Positions 10,403 through 21,369 of a DNA stretch of 64,000 nt are shown piece after piece; the first letter of the stretch is position 1, and each line of letters opens with the position of its first letter. The notes beneath the pieces were generated by a model that saw nothing but the letters and a program-made list of their open reading frames with translations, was not told the origin of the DNA and ran no database searches. Origin of the DNA: Pisolithus tinctorius (Eukaryota > Basidiomycota > Agaricomycetes > Boletales > Pisolithaceae); assembly GCA_024663395.1 (NCBI GenBank), contig JANFAH010000050.1, forward strand, positions 186,001 to 250,000. Direction: 5' to 3'. The translations under genes and the position numbers were made by a program.

Positions 10403-11734
10403 GTACTGAGTCTTCGTAGCAGCCAACAGTACTTATGGTTATCTTGGGCTTGTAAAATGGTTGTCGAGTGCGACTCCACTAGCGTAGTTTTTTTCCCGTC
10501 TGCGGCTTCACACCCGCAATCACTCAAAATAAGATACCTGCCTTCTGCATACTTTCCCGCATAGTCTAAAGAAGGGAAGGCCATCTACTACCGTAGACAC
10601 AGGGATGCTGGTGAATCGGTGCACGCGAGGGTCCATTACATAATACCGCCGCAGAGAACCAGCAAAAACACCCCGCGTATCCAACACCCCTCCGCATACA
10701 TGCCCGTTCTTTCCTCTTCTTCACATCCTCACAAGTCCTTTGTCGGCCCCGAGCCCACTGCTTTTTCTTTCAAACTAAACATCTCATCTGCGTCACTCCC
10801 GATTCTGAGCTTCGTTCGAATCAGCTCGCCCTTCGTTTGGAGGGGTCGCATTGTGTATTGACAAGGCGATCTGTGATGCGGAGATAAGACATAGCAACGG
10901 GGGAATGGGGTTTTCGCGGCAAGCCCATGGACGATTGCTCGTTCATCGTTTGCAGGACATCTAAGCTGCTCAAGTTTCGCTTCGACTTGGCGTAGTCGCA
11001 ACAGCTTTAACACACCGAGAGAAGGAGGAGTGGAAAAAGCGTGGGCTAACAACTGGTCACGATTCCGATTTCTGTTCAAGTCGTCCTCCTTACATTGCTT
11101 TGTAGCCCCCAAAGTCACATCGACTCCCTCAGAGTGTGATTACCATCCGTGCTCATCCCTCTTTGCAAAAGATAAAATCGTCGGATACCTTCCTGATATT
11201 TTCGACGATACACGGAGTCTTAGTCGCTAACACAGATCGCGCTGGCGATGCCAGTACCACAAAAAAGGATGATAGAGATGCTGCCTCCCCAATGACTCCG
11301 ATCACAGTTATACCAACTTCGTGTCGAGGAAAACCCCGAGGGAGAGCTAGGTATGTCTCTCCCTAGTTGTAACTAATCGAATACTGGTTGCTGATATCTC
11401 GCACTTAGTGGCACAAAAAGAGCTGGTGCTCACCCATCTAAACGTTTTGTCCATTTCTTTCCTTTCAACGCACGAAACATCCGTCAAAGTGACGGTTCTT
11501 AGTTAGTCAGTTACAACTTCCCAGCGATTGTAGAATGGTACTCTTTGACTGCACTACCTGCGGGTTTGTACCACACCGCGGGTCGACGAGTCGGTGCCGA
11601 CCCGTACCCGCTGAGCATACTGTGTTAGCGGATACGGGAACGGAGTTCGTTCGTCGCCCCACGGTGTTACATGTGAATAACCCTAGGTATAAGTGAGGAT
11701 AAGAGTATGGCAATACAGCATACCAAGGGAACGA
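10403..11734. other. no recognised gene (1.3 kb)
   Basis: Only short ORFs occur on both strands and none resembles a family I know. GC content and CpG frequency look normal. It separates the fused deaminase gene from the next GPALPP1-like remnant, so it is probably the intergenic part of the duplicated module or a decayed insertion. Confidence 0.5.
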
Positions 11735-12005
11735 AAGAAAGACCACTCACTTCCGCATCAACCCCATTCCCAGGTTAAACGAGCAACTGGTCGTTCCTTC
11801 TCCTTCCCCTACTGCAAACTCCTCCGTCACCTTTCCAGCTGGCTCCTCTGCTTCAGAGAAGTTTTCTGGAACGGGCTGAGTGCCTACTTTCAAGTCCGAA
11901 TCATGTCTGATTCTGAGTCTGACGACTCTTGTCATCGGAGGAGAGCGGTCCGTAACGTAGGTTCTCGAATTCTTTTTGCAGCCGCAGCCAAGGGCGCTGT
12001 ACCAC
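11735..12005 (-). pseudogene. remnant of GPALPP1-like gene, 5' exon end (copy b)
   Basis: Similar to 7175-7370 from CCACTCACTTCC onward and to the intact gene at 59653-59900, including the acidic Asp/Ser/Glu coding part near 11900-11935 (GATTCTGAGTCTGACG). It is broken by indels and has no usable frame. It lies head-to-head with the deaminase gene starting at 12138, so any promoter for that gene would lie in this remnant. Confidence 0.55.
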
Positions 12006-12137
12006 CCCAGATATGTCGTTTGGTTACGGACCTTCCATGGGCGTCAATTTGACGCCTTCTGATACGCTGCACCTTGCTAGCACCCACTCAACCTACCCAG
12101 CCCCATCGCCTGATTCTCTCGAGAGGACTCCATTGGT

Positions 12138-13649
12138 ATGGCCAACTTTCAGTGGGACAACCGCGAACACTTCATCAGCCTCATCCACCTCCTATCCCTG
12201 CGCAACGGCGGCCAGTTTGAACCGAACGAGGATGAAGCAGATGACGGAGTAGAGGTTGACATCGATATCCACGGGAATAAACACTCTATTGTGGATAGCA
12301 GAGAAGACAAACTCAAGCAGAACTTTTTAGACAGGTTTGCAGAGATGATGTCGAGGAAGAAAGGTGGAAAACATGTCTGCTGTGCAGCATTCCGCGAGTC
12401 TGGAGATCGATGCCTCGACAAGGATGTCAAGATCTCCTTGTTGGTTGCTCGCAATAGCAATTTTGGGGATCTGGACAAGACATTCCGTAGCAGGCTTGAA
12501 GGGTTGCTTGCCACTATTGGCGCATCTGTTCACGGAGAGCAATACGGTATGCCCGTTCCTCTTTGCGTCCAGATCAGACTTGATGATTCGTGCATTCTAG
12601 ATATATCTGCGATCAAAGAGGAGCTTTGGGAGGAAGTGTTATGTTATAACCAACCTCGCCTCAAATTTTATGCAGCGAGGTTGCGTGACAACTTGAATGC
12701 ATTCAAGAATGCTGGATCCCTCGCCAGCATCCCTCCTTATAGGATCGGGTCTACCACTTTCTGTGACAATCCTGGTATTGGTCCTTACTCTGCGGACACT
12801 CACGCCGCCTACATGAGGCTCGCCCAGGAGCGTATTCTCGAACTTGACAATATTTTGTGCTCCAGCGACGGAGCAGACCAGCAGCGCCTTCTCGCCGAGC
12901 ATACCTATTCCATCCGACGCATGGCATCTCTGAGGATACTGATCAACTCCTGTCCCAAGGCCTCCGTTGGGCATAAGCTCCTCCGCGACATTTGCTTCTT
13001 GGGTCGTTTGAAATCTTGCCTTTTTACACTCGTGAAAGGAGCACTGTATATCCCAGGGTTTCCCCAGCTATCTATAATTCTCGTAGAGAACCTTCAACCG
13101 CGTTCTCTCTCATGCAAATTACCCCCTTTGGTGGATGCGATGCGACACCTTGGTCAGACCTTGAGTACACTCAACGTCGGGAAATATATCAGCAAAAAAT
13201 TGAACGTCACCAAGGCAGAGCGGAGGTTCACGCAACTTCAGAGCAAAGTCTCTCGGAAGCCTCTTCCCACTCACGCCGATCTTCAGCTCATCCTCTACAT
13301 CACGAAGACCGCATACGGTGAAAGCACATACAGGGAAATATACCCGTATATCGGATGTAGCAAGCTATCTTGCTTCCTTTGTGCTGCTTTCATCAAGTAC
13401 TTCTCTCTGGGTGGCGTTACATTTAGAACGCGTGGTAGTCATGGAAAGATCTACCCTCGATGGTCCATCCCGAAGATGGACGGATTGCATGGCGACATGG
13501 TTATGGCCCTCAATTCTGCGTTGGAGAGGATGCAACACTTACTACACGGCGAGTTCATGAAGCCTATCATAACAGTTGGTTATCTCCCCGAATCATCTGC
13601 TGGAGTTACAGATGATGCAGATGATACAGATGATATGGATGTTGAGTAG
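12138..13649 (+). CDS. OTT_1508-like deaminase, second copy, with HAD instead of HAE
   Basis: Two exons by comparison with the 7620 copy: 12138-12546 and 12601-13649. The intron is 54 nt (GTATGC...TTCTAG), phase 1, in frame and stop-free, so reading through it would also give an open protein. The spliced product is about 485 aa. Order: N-terminal MANFQW segment, helical domain KEELWEEVLCYNQPR, deaminase core, and an acidic tail ending at the stop. The core keeps YIGCSKLSCFLC (about 13344-13379), but the metal/proton-shuttle motif reads HAD (13272-13280) where the sister copy has HAE. Glu is catalytic in this fold, so activity is doubtful. The C-terminal MYND part seen in the third copy is absent. 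The frame is intact. Confidence 0.8.
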   Translation: MANFQWDNREHFISLIHLLSLRNGGQFEPNEDEADDGVEVDIDIHGNKHSIVDSREDKLKQNFLDRFAEMMSRKKGGKHVCCAAFRESGDRCLDKDVKISLLVARNSNFGDLDKTFRSRLEGLLATIGASVHGEQYGMPVPLCVQIRLDDSCILDISAIKEELWEEVLCYNQPRLKFYAARLRDNLNAFKNAGSLASIPPYRIGSTTFCDNPGIGPYSADTHAAYMRLAQERILELDNILCSSDGADQQRLLAEHTYSIRRMASLRILINSCPKASVGHKLLRDICFLGRLKSCLFTLVKGALYIPGFPQLSIILVENLQPRSLSCKLPPLVDAMRHLGQTLSTLNVGKYISKKLNVTKAERRFTQLQSKVSRKPLPTHADLQLILYITKTAYGESTYREIYPYIGCSKLSCFLCAAFIKYFSLGGVTFRTRGSHGKIYPRWSIPKMDGLHGDMVMALNSALERMQHLLHGEFMKPIITVGYLPESSAGVTDDADDTDDMDVE

Positions 13650-14639
13650 ACTTGCCTTCACTCGGTACACCGCGCAGCTAGAGTTCCTTTGTGCGTTCTC
13701 CTTGCTCTGTTTCTCTGACCACATGTAGTCACGTCACTACGTGATTCTACGGAAATTCTCCCTTTTCGCTGGGTGCACCTCGTACCTTTTAGGCTAGGAG
13801 TATGCGTTATGATACTGAATATCGTGTCCGTTTTGTCAAATTTGTCAGCTAGGCTTGTTGCAAGTATTTAACGCACCAACTGGTGTTTGCTCATCTACAT
13901 AGCCAAACTCTGATTACTCGACGTAGATAGACCTACTCGGGCTCGTTGAGTCTGTCAAACTCTAGAACTCTGTAGAATGTAAAGATGCGAACGAAGAAAT
14001 GTGAGGAAACCGTTGTGATGTCGTAGTCCACGACTATGTAAAAGGTCAACGGGAGTAATTATTATGGGCGTACCTTAAGCGTGCTTGAGTAGATAAACCT
14101 ATCAGCAGTGCCGACTACGTAGCTGTGGCCAGGGGGCCAAGCGTAGACGTACCTCTCTGGATTGAATCGAGGGAGGATAGAGGGGTTTTCACAGGACCAG
14201 GGAAAAGCGGCTGAGGACACGAGTACACACCACATCCAAAACGAGACCGTAGCCCCCATAAGATTTAGATGGAAGAATAACACTGCTTACAACTCTGAAC
14301 TGAGCAAATCAGTCCGAACAGTTATAGTATCTCGGGTGACTCGTGAATGACTGGCGGCATGAAAGGAGTTGCCTATCCACTTAGGCCCGATGTTATTATA
14401 CTGCTCCGTTTGGCCATTGAATGGTGTACTCGCTGTCGAAGGCAAGTCTGTCAGCGATTGTCAGCTACGAACACACGGCGCGAAGTACTATGAGAAGGTC
14501 ACAGCACCAGGAAGTGAACTGGGTTATACAGGGGAGAATGAGCAGCAGTCCTTTCCGAGACGCGAGACCCAGCCTGTCATTCGAACTCGGGACACAGAAT
14601 TCAGGTCGACCGAGGAGAAAATTGCTAGGGGTTCATGAC
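13650..14639. other. no recognised gene (1.0 kb)
   Basis: The stretch downstream of the second deaminase copy. A minus ORF at 14062-14283 starts with a hydrophobic, signal-peptide-like run followed by CENPSILPRFNPERY. It is only 73 aa, has no recognised relative, and may be chance. Otherwise I see nothing. Confidence 0.4.
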
Positions 14640-15060
14640 AAAACCATAAGGTATTGTCGGGCCACATGCAGAACGCACGTATGTAGACGTGCGTTGCTTG
14701 AAGTAGTCATGGTTGATGCATGATGAATGATGGTTTAGTAGTCAGTACTCAGTCTCCGAGATCGGACAGAGCATCGCCACAGTTAACCCCCGAACAACCC
14801 GAGCATGCACCTGACAGATGTCAAGTTCTTCACTGACATGACAGGCTCTGGATCTATCGAAGTCGACCGTATAAGTTAGTTCATACATGAGGCAAAAATC
14901 ATGGAAACCCGAAACTTGGGACACGTTTGAACAGGATAAACTTGCCGGAAAAACCAGCCGGTCTTACCTGTCCCCTAGTGATCTCGCCTCTCTCAACACC
15001 CGTCTTCTTTTGTTCTCGCCCATGAGATCACCCTTGAATCCATCATCTGGAGTCGATATG
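14640..15060 (-). pseudogene. decayed 3' end and flank of GPALPP1-like gene (copy c)
   Basis: Aligned by eye with 58728-59090. Shared landmarks are the GTATTGTC...CATGCAGAACGCA start, TCGGACAG, CATGACAG, and the CCTGTCCCC...CTCGCCTCTCTCAACA...TTCTC-CCCATGAGA stretch that encodes the C-terminal end of the intact protein. Frame lost. The related flank occurs again at 15555-15640 and 15760-15900. Confidence 0.55.
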
Positions 15061-15189
15061 GAGGTACCCTTGAAGATCAAGCGTAACGATTAATGTCCTA
15101 TTGTATGACACGTCCAAAGTGCAGTTATGGGGATTCCCGTCTTTCGCCGTAAGTGTGGTTCGATTCTCGAAGTTGGTCCGCTTAAGCCG

Positions 15190-15330
15190 TGGTTCCCATG
15201 GAAGCTGCTAGGGGCGTCAACCTGTTCCTGTTGCCTTCTGAGTTCTCTGGTCGTTCCATTAAGTCTCCCCCCCCCAAACCGATCAACCTGTCGCGTCTGA
15301 TTTTCTCTCGAGAGGACTCAACCAGTAGAC
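15190..15330 (+). pseudogene. remnant of deaminase-gene 5' flank
   Basis: Resembles the sequence just upstream of the 12138 start codon: TTCCCATGG, GGCGTCAA, CGCCTTCTGA-like, and TCTGATT-TCTCTCGAGAGGACTC. The coding part that should follow is missing. It shows that a further copy of the deaminase module once began here. Confidence 0.45.
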
Positions 15331-15554
15331 GGTGACAACTCTGTCGGTCTGACTCAGTAAAATCAAAGTGGTACTGAGGTCCAGTGTTGTTACACTAATC
15401 CGATTTGCTGGATGGCATGTTTATTGGTCAGTGCAAGCCCCCCAGTGTTTATCAACTGTCACGAACCCACATGTAGTCAAATACTTGAGAACGCCATATT
15501 CGCGCAGCTTAAGAGAGCAGTTGAGCGCGAGTTGACCATACTACAACTCGTTAG

Positions 15555-16735
15555 GAATTTATGACAGGAATAATTGGAAGGTATTGTCAGCATATACAGA
15601 ACGCGGAACGTAGGTCGTCTAATACAACCATGGCTTAGTTCCAGAAGTCGGGTACCGATTTCGCCGGAAGTCAAGTCAAGCAACTTAAAACTGCCATCAA
15701 GTTCTTGACGGAAACGTCAATCTCCGGAACCAGTTAACCGTACTGCAGATTGCTGAGAGTTCATGACAGGACCCGAAGGTAATGTCAGCATATGCAGGAC
15801 GCAGATCCTCGAAATCGGACAGCAACATCTCCACAAGTAAAGTCGAACGACAGCATGTACTTGAGTTCTCCTGAAACCATAGACTCTGGGTTCATCGATC
15901 TCGACAGAAGTTACGGAGCAGGAAACCCAAATATCGGGACATGCACGTACAGAGTAAACCTGCTACAGGAACTCATCGCTCTTGCCCGTTCCAAACCTGT
16001 CCCCGAGGGCTCTCGCCTCTCTCAACTTTTGTTTCTTTTGTTTCTCGTCCATGAGACGACCCCTGATTGACAGGTCGTACAAGTGATTCCATATGGCAGC
16101 TGGTGCCTCATCGGCGTCACGTTTCTTCTGAGCCACCCACTCCATATACGTATCGACCAATGCGGTATCGCGGATTCTGGGCTTTAATAACAGTATAGCA
16201 TCAGAATGATGGACATTGTGCGAAACGCCAATAGACGCACTGTATGCTTTTCGACACACCACCGAGTATCTTCATCCCTCTCGTTCCTCTTCTCGCATCC
16301 TCAGGATTTCTTCCACTGGCTCTGCATTCACCAGTTTCTGACAATACACGCCGTCCGCGGGACGCTACTGTCCCTCGACGGGGGTTTCTGTCCAGTGGGG
16401 GCTGTGACGACGTGCCTTGGCGGGCCAGAGCTTCGCCGGTGTTGGCGGTCTTTTAATCTTCGAGCGCTGGTAACTGAGGGGTGGTATTGAAGAAATGAGA
16501 AGTTTGGTGCATAGGTGGTATGTGTGCAACGGGTCGGGGAGACACCAGACAATATACACTAGGGATAGAATAGTGTACCACATGAGTCACATCCTCCATG
16601 AATCCATGCCGACGGGTCTCGCAAATAAAAGAAAGAAAAGGAGCTACTCACATGCCAATAAAGCGCCTTCTTGAGCGGCACGAGCGTCCACTCTTCTCTC
16701 TTCCCAACTTCTTTGATTTCTTTACCTCCTCCTAT
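15555..16735 (-). pseudogene. GPALPP1-like pseudogene (copy d) with recognisable DUF3752 C-terminus
   Basis: The last exon (about 16190 down to 15963) still encodes a C-terminus close to the intact gene: GRLMDEKQKKQKLREARALG then DRFGTGKSDEFL. The preceding exon (about 16450-16240) is broken. The copy ends near 16735, just past the first intron, where similarity to 59760 stops. In the first intron region the landmark CGCAAATAAAAGAAAG is shared with 59631. The breakpoint lies about 100 bp before the WD40-TPR-HET reading frame opens, so the duplication may have removed the 5' end of that gene. Confidence 0.75.
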
Positions 16736-16831
16736 TGTGTTCTGGGGCTTGCCAGTAATGACGATCGGTGCGTACCGGCAGCCAGAGAGGCTAAGGTAGC
16801 CCTGTAGCTGACAGTTCACTGTGGTGGTTAA

Positions 16832-19800
16832 GATACGAAACAGATCGAAATCGTATCTCATAGTGATACGTGCGCAGTCGCCTTCGCGGGTGAAGGTCAA
16901 ATCGTCGGAGGATATCAGGATGGTGAAATTCGTCGATGGAAGCTCAAGGACGGACAACAGCAGGGTCCAACCATGCAAGCGGGTGCCGCTGTCTGTTCTG
17001 TTGTCGTTTCCCTGGATGGCCGGTGGTTGGTGTCTGGAGATCGCGGATGCAAGGCGATCGTCTGGAATGCGGTGACTCATAAAAAAGTGCGCGAGTCACA
17101 AGAACATAGTAGTTCTGTGCTTGGGGTCGATATTTCGAGCGACGGTACTAAAGTTGCGTCTGCGGACTACAACGACGCCCGGCTGTTCAGCATCACTTCC
17201 GGCACCCGACCGATACGACTCCTTCCTCCCCTCCGACACCGAGGGGTCATTGGTATCAAGTTCTCCCCAGACGGCAGTCGATTTGCTACCGCTTCGGAGA
17301 GTCACGGTTTCCGCCTCTACAACACCCACGATGGCAGTGTCTTGTTCGATTCAGCTGAAAGCGGTTCAACCGGTTTCACGCCTACCACTTCGTTGGCCTG
17401 GTCGTCTGATGGCCAGCAACTGTTTGTCGCAAGCATAGGCAAAATTATCTGTTTCGACCTTCCTAACTCTTTGTCCTCGGAATGGCCGATTCATGAAAAC
17501 CAATCTGGTGTATCTATCGTATCCAACGGCAGATTCATTGCATGCGCTGCAGGTTCATCTGTTTCCCTATGGGATTGTGTGTCCCACAAGCAGATCAGTA
17601 CTGTTATCGCACACACTGCCCATGTCAGCTGTCTCGCTCTTTCACCAAGCGGGGGGGATCTCGCATGTGGAGGTGGTACAAATATCACAATCCACAATCT
17701 CAGAGATGTCCTTCCCCCCAAGTATTTTGATCATGGCGTAAGTGTATGTCTACTCGTGAAGCTCACGTCGTTGATAATTATTGTGCCCTTCATAAGGCAT
17801 TGATCCGTCAGCAGCAGCTCGACGCTGCTCGTGAAGCTCACGTCGTCGATAATCGTCGTGTCCTGCGTAAGGCTTTGATCCGTCAGCAGCGGCTCGACGC
17901 TTCTAAGCTTCCACTTGTACAAATGAGTGACGAGATTCTAGAATCATGGACCCAGGACGACCCAATGAACACCGAATCGTTGCTGTCAGAGGAGATCAGG
18001 AGCGCTTCAATTCCTAGGCACTACTTGCTAGCAAACCGCGCCCTTATAAGAGTGCGTTTGAAAGATTTGGTAGGTGCGATAGAGGATGCCAAGGAGGTGA
18101 GTCTGCTGCTTTACTACTCCTTGTGCATGTTTACTCACAGCGTCTCAAGTCGCTCCAGGCTCAACCATCGCCCATCGGCTATATTGCTGTGGCGGTTGCT
18201 CTACTTGGTCAGGGTAATCGGGAGGGAGCGCTATGTACATTCGACTTTGCGTTTCATGATTGCGGGTTGCATGACATTAAATTTCTCTTACTACTGAAGG
18301 TGGGTGAGGCGATCTAGATCGTTCTCGCAATTAATCTACGTTCCGCCCAGTCTGTCCTTACACTGGAATCCGGAAATCAAGATGAGGCCATAGACCGTGT
18401 GGAGCACCTTGCAACGAGGGCAAACAGTGATAACGACGAGGACGATGATACCGCCTACCTTTACACACAGGCACGTGCTTCACATGATGCAAGTATCACC
18501 GCTGATACATTCCACAGGTCCTTGGGATTATGCACATGAGGAAGGGGAATCACAGACGTGCGATACGATTGTTTGACCGTGCGAAGAACCTAGCCCACAA
18601 GGACACACGGTATCCTCCCCTGGAGACGATTTCGCTCGTAGGCCTTTCGCCATTACTACCTCCGTCTATCAATCTAACCCTCTATAAAGATATTTGGGTG
18701 GAATTTCAACGGACTGGGCATCCTTGCCCGGCAACGTTTGTGTGAAACCCTCTATGCTGAAGAACGTACAACCGAAGCTGCGGAAATTCTCCTCGATGTC
18801 ATCAGGACCTCAGACGAGAAGATCCGAAAGAGCAAGAAAACTGCAGACTGGGTTGCAGGTATGTCTTGTAGCCCCTAATCTGGTTGATGTGCGCACCAGT
18901 GTCTCTTATTAGATTTCACCAAAAAATGTACTACGACACTTGAGCATGTCGGCGATGAAGCCTTTAGATCTTCAAAACATGACGATGCAATCACGCAATA
19001 TTCTGTTGCACTGTCCCTCAGTCCTCCAAGTCCCGCAGGTCTGCTAATCAAGCGGAGCAGAGCTCGAGCGGCAAAAGGATTATGGGAGGATGCACTGCAG
19101 GATGCGAACGAGGTATGCACGGTATCTTTGTTGTATGAGTCAGCTCCATATAGTAGTTGTACAGGCGGTGAAAGTGGACCCCTCCAGCCCTTGGAGCTAC
19201 GAGGTCAAGCATGCTGCTCTTCATGGAGCAAAACGGTACGACGATGCGATCGATATTTTCAAGTCTATGCTGCAAGTGATCGAACGGTCAAATGACCCTC
19301 AAGTCAGGCGTATGTACCTCCTGTGTGAATCTAATACCTACAACTGATGGTTTCACAGAGCTGCGCAAGAACTATGTTTCTCCATCCGAGACGATTGCAG
19401 CTATTGATCTTATCATCCACGAGATCCTCAAGGATTGTCCCTTCGTCGCCATCAATGTCGCCACTGGTTGCCTTTGTGACAGGTCCGAGCGGATACGTAT
19501 CTTCAAGGCTGGTCCGTCATTCAAAGCGCTTGTTTCATCCATGACGACAGAAGTGGACAACGAGCGTATCCTACGAGTGGTTACAATTTTTTTTGGATAT
19601 GTCATGTTCTCCCATGCATGGCAGGGGAATGAGCCATCATTCCAGGACGTCAATGTAGTCAAATCTGTGTGGAACCTTCCCGACACGCCTCTGCACAAGA
19701 AATTGCGCAATTTCTGCCAGGAGACGAGGAGACTTGGTCACAATTGGGCGTGGTGTGATACATGTTGTATCGACAAATCCACGAGTTCCATCCTTAATCA

Positions 19801-20959
19801 ATCTCTTACGTCTATGTACCAATGGTATGCAGGTTCAGCAGCCACGATCGTATTCCTCGCCGGCGTAGCGCATCCATCCAAGCCTGGGGACCTTCTGCGT
19901 AGTTTATGGATGACACGAGCGTGGACTTTACAAGAGCTTCTCTCACCGAAAGTGATCTTTTTCTATGACTCCGAGTGGAAACCATACCTCGGCAATACTG
20001 GCTCGAATCATAAGGAATCTCCAGAGATCATGCAAGAGCTAGTAGACGCCACGAATATTCCCCACGGAACCATCTTCACATTCACCCCAGACGATCTTGG
20101 GGTGCGCGAGAAGCTTCGTCTCGCTTCTACGCGCAATGCGACGGTCGAGGAGGACGTCGCATACTCTCTCATCGGTATATTCAAGTCCGATATCCGGCCC
20201 CACTACGGGGAGAGAGCCGATGCTCTCGGACATCTCCTGGAGGAGATTGTGGCCCGCTCCGGCGAGGTCACCGTACTTGCGTGGTCGGGGAAGCCATCGT
20301 CATATAACAGTTGTCTCCCGGCTTCCATTTCCGTTTACAACCAAACTCCACACAGCCCTCCATTAGTTGAAGGAAAAGAAATGGAAAGGTGTATCAGCGA
20401 ATTGCGTGAAAAATTGCCCCAGCAGGAAGTGCGGAGTATATGTAACAAGATCAATCGTCTTTCCTCTGTTCGTTTTGCAGCCCGACGTCTGCACCTTCCA
20501 TGCATCATCTTCCCTGTGAAAAGTCTTGAGAAGCCATACGAAGGCAATGAGAAGTTATATCGTACTCGGGTATCGGGGCTTGGCCAAGTGGAGTTCACGA
20601 CCACAGACGATCTCTTGCGGAACGAGCCACGAAAATTCGTCTTCGCGCATCCGTGGATTCGTTATATTCGAGGTCCAAGTAGTGGGGTTGCCTGGGGAGA
20701 TGACTTGGAGTCTGACACTGACACTGACTTCGATGGTGTCGCGCCATCACACGCTGTCTCCGCGCCTCGGATTGACAACTATACCCGGGCATTAGAAATG
20801 ATCGCTCGCCTTGGACAGCCGTTCAATGCACTGCTTCTCGTACAACAGCCGAACGGAGAGTACAAGAGGGTCGCTGCAGAGAATGAGATTGTTGTCTCGG
20901 GACTCGGAACCAACATCGCCCCCAAGAACGTTCGGGCGACAGTCTTAGAAATCCTTTGA
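16832..20959 (+). CDS. WD40-TPR-HET protein (heterokaryon-incompatibility type), 5' end unclear
   Basis: Exons that keep frame: 16832-17737, 17797-18096, 18141-18299, 18351-18470, 18518-18637, 18690-18858, 18913-19112, 19165-19309 and 19359-20959. Introns are about 44-66 nt, and the one at 18471-18517 would be GC-AG. The first exon encodes about six WD40 blades (GGYQDGEIRRWK, IKFSPDGSRFATA). The middle exons encode TPR-like helices (RALIRVRLKDLVGAIEDAKE). The last exon carries a HET domain: FSHAW near 19610, WAWCDTCCIDK near 19750, and RAWTLQELLSPKVIFFYDSEW near 19920-19980. HET domains trigger cell death in fungal non-self recognition; WD40 and TPR repeats usually sense or scaffold. An in-frame TAA lies just before 16832 and the first in-frame ATG is 16973, so an upstream exon is missing or the gene is 5'-truncated. 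No NACHT domain is present. Confidence 0.82.
17753..17902 (+). repeat. 75-bp tandem duplication across a 3' splice site
   Basis: Two consecutive 75-bp units (17753-17827 and 17828-17902), both starting CTCGTGAAGCTCACGTCG and ending CTCGACGCT. Each unit holds an AAG acceptor candidate (ending at 17796 and 17871), and both leave the same reading frame. The second unit therefore either codes for 25 extra residues or extends the intron. Confidence 0.85.
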
Positions 20960-21174
20960 TGTATGTTTGGGCTCAGCTGCCAGTGGTCGTTAAAATTGGG
21001 ATAACTACGCCCAAGAAGCTTCTAATGCTTTCGGTATCTTTCATCTTTTACTGGTCGTTTTTCTTTTTATATTTTTCATTATGTTCCCCTTGGTTTGCAT
21101 GTGATATGGAGATGGGAGGCGGAGGCTCAAGAGTGCTCATAATAATACCACCTACCTAATACTCGAGGCTGAGT
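20960..21174. other. 3' flank of HET gene, left edge of CpG-poor block
   Basis: T-rich stretch after the HET stop codon. The last closely spaced CpGs lie near 21121 and 21173; beyond that CpG is almost absent. No gene seen. Confidence 0.5.
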
Positions 21175-21299
21175 TGAGGAATGTTCATACTCATGCTGTG
21201 GATGATGACAGTTCTCATAACTTCTCCTTCCATTCTCTGCATTTTTGCTTTAGCCTCCAACAAGTAGTTATCTTCCTTGCTATCATCTATCAAGGTGTT

Positions 21300-21369
21300 C
21301 TTCCATGGGATTGAACCAGTGACCTCCTAGGTGTTAACCAGGTGCTCTAACCACTGAACTATATGGTCT
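21300..21369 (-). repeat. tRNA-derived sequence (Val-AAC-like), probably SINE head or pseudo-tRNA
   Basis: Read on the minus strand, an A-box-like TAGTTCAGTGGTTAGAGCA is followed by a possible anticodon arm CCTGG-TTAACAC-CTAGG (anticodon AAC) and a B-box-like GGTTCAATCC. The T and acceptor stems pair poorly, so a working tRNA is unlikely. The unrelated, decayed sequence continuing to about 21150 fits a tRNA-derived SINE, but no second copy is in the window. Confidence 0.55.
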
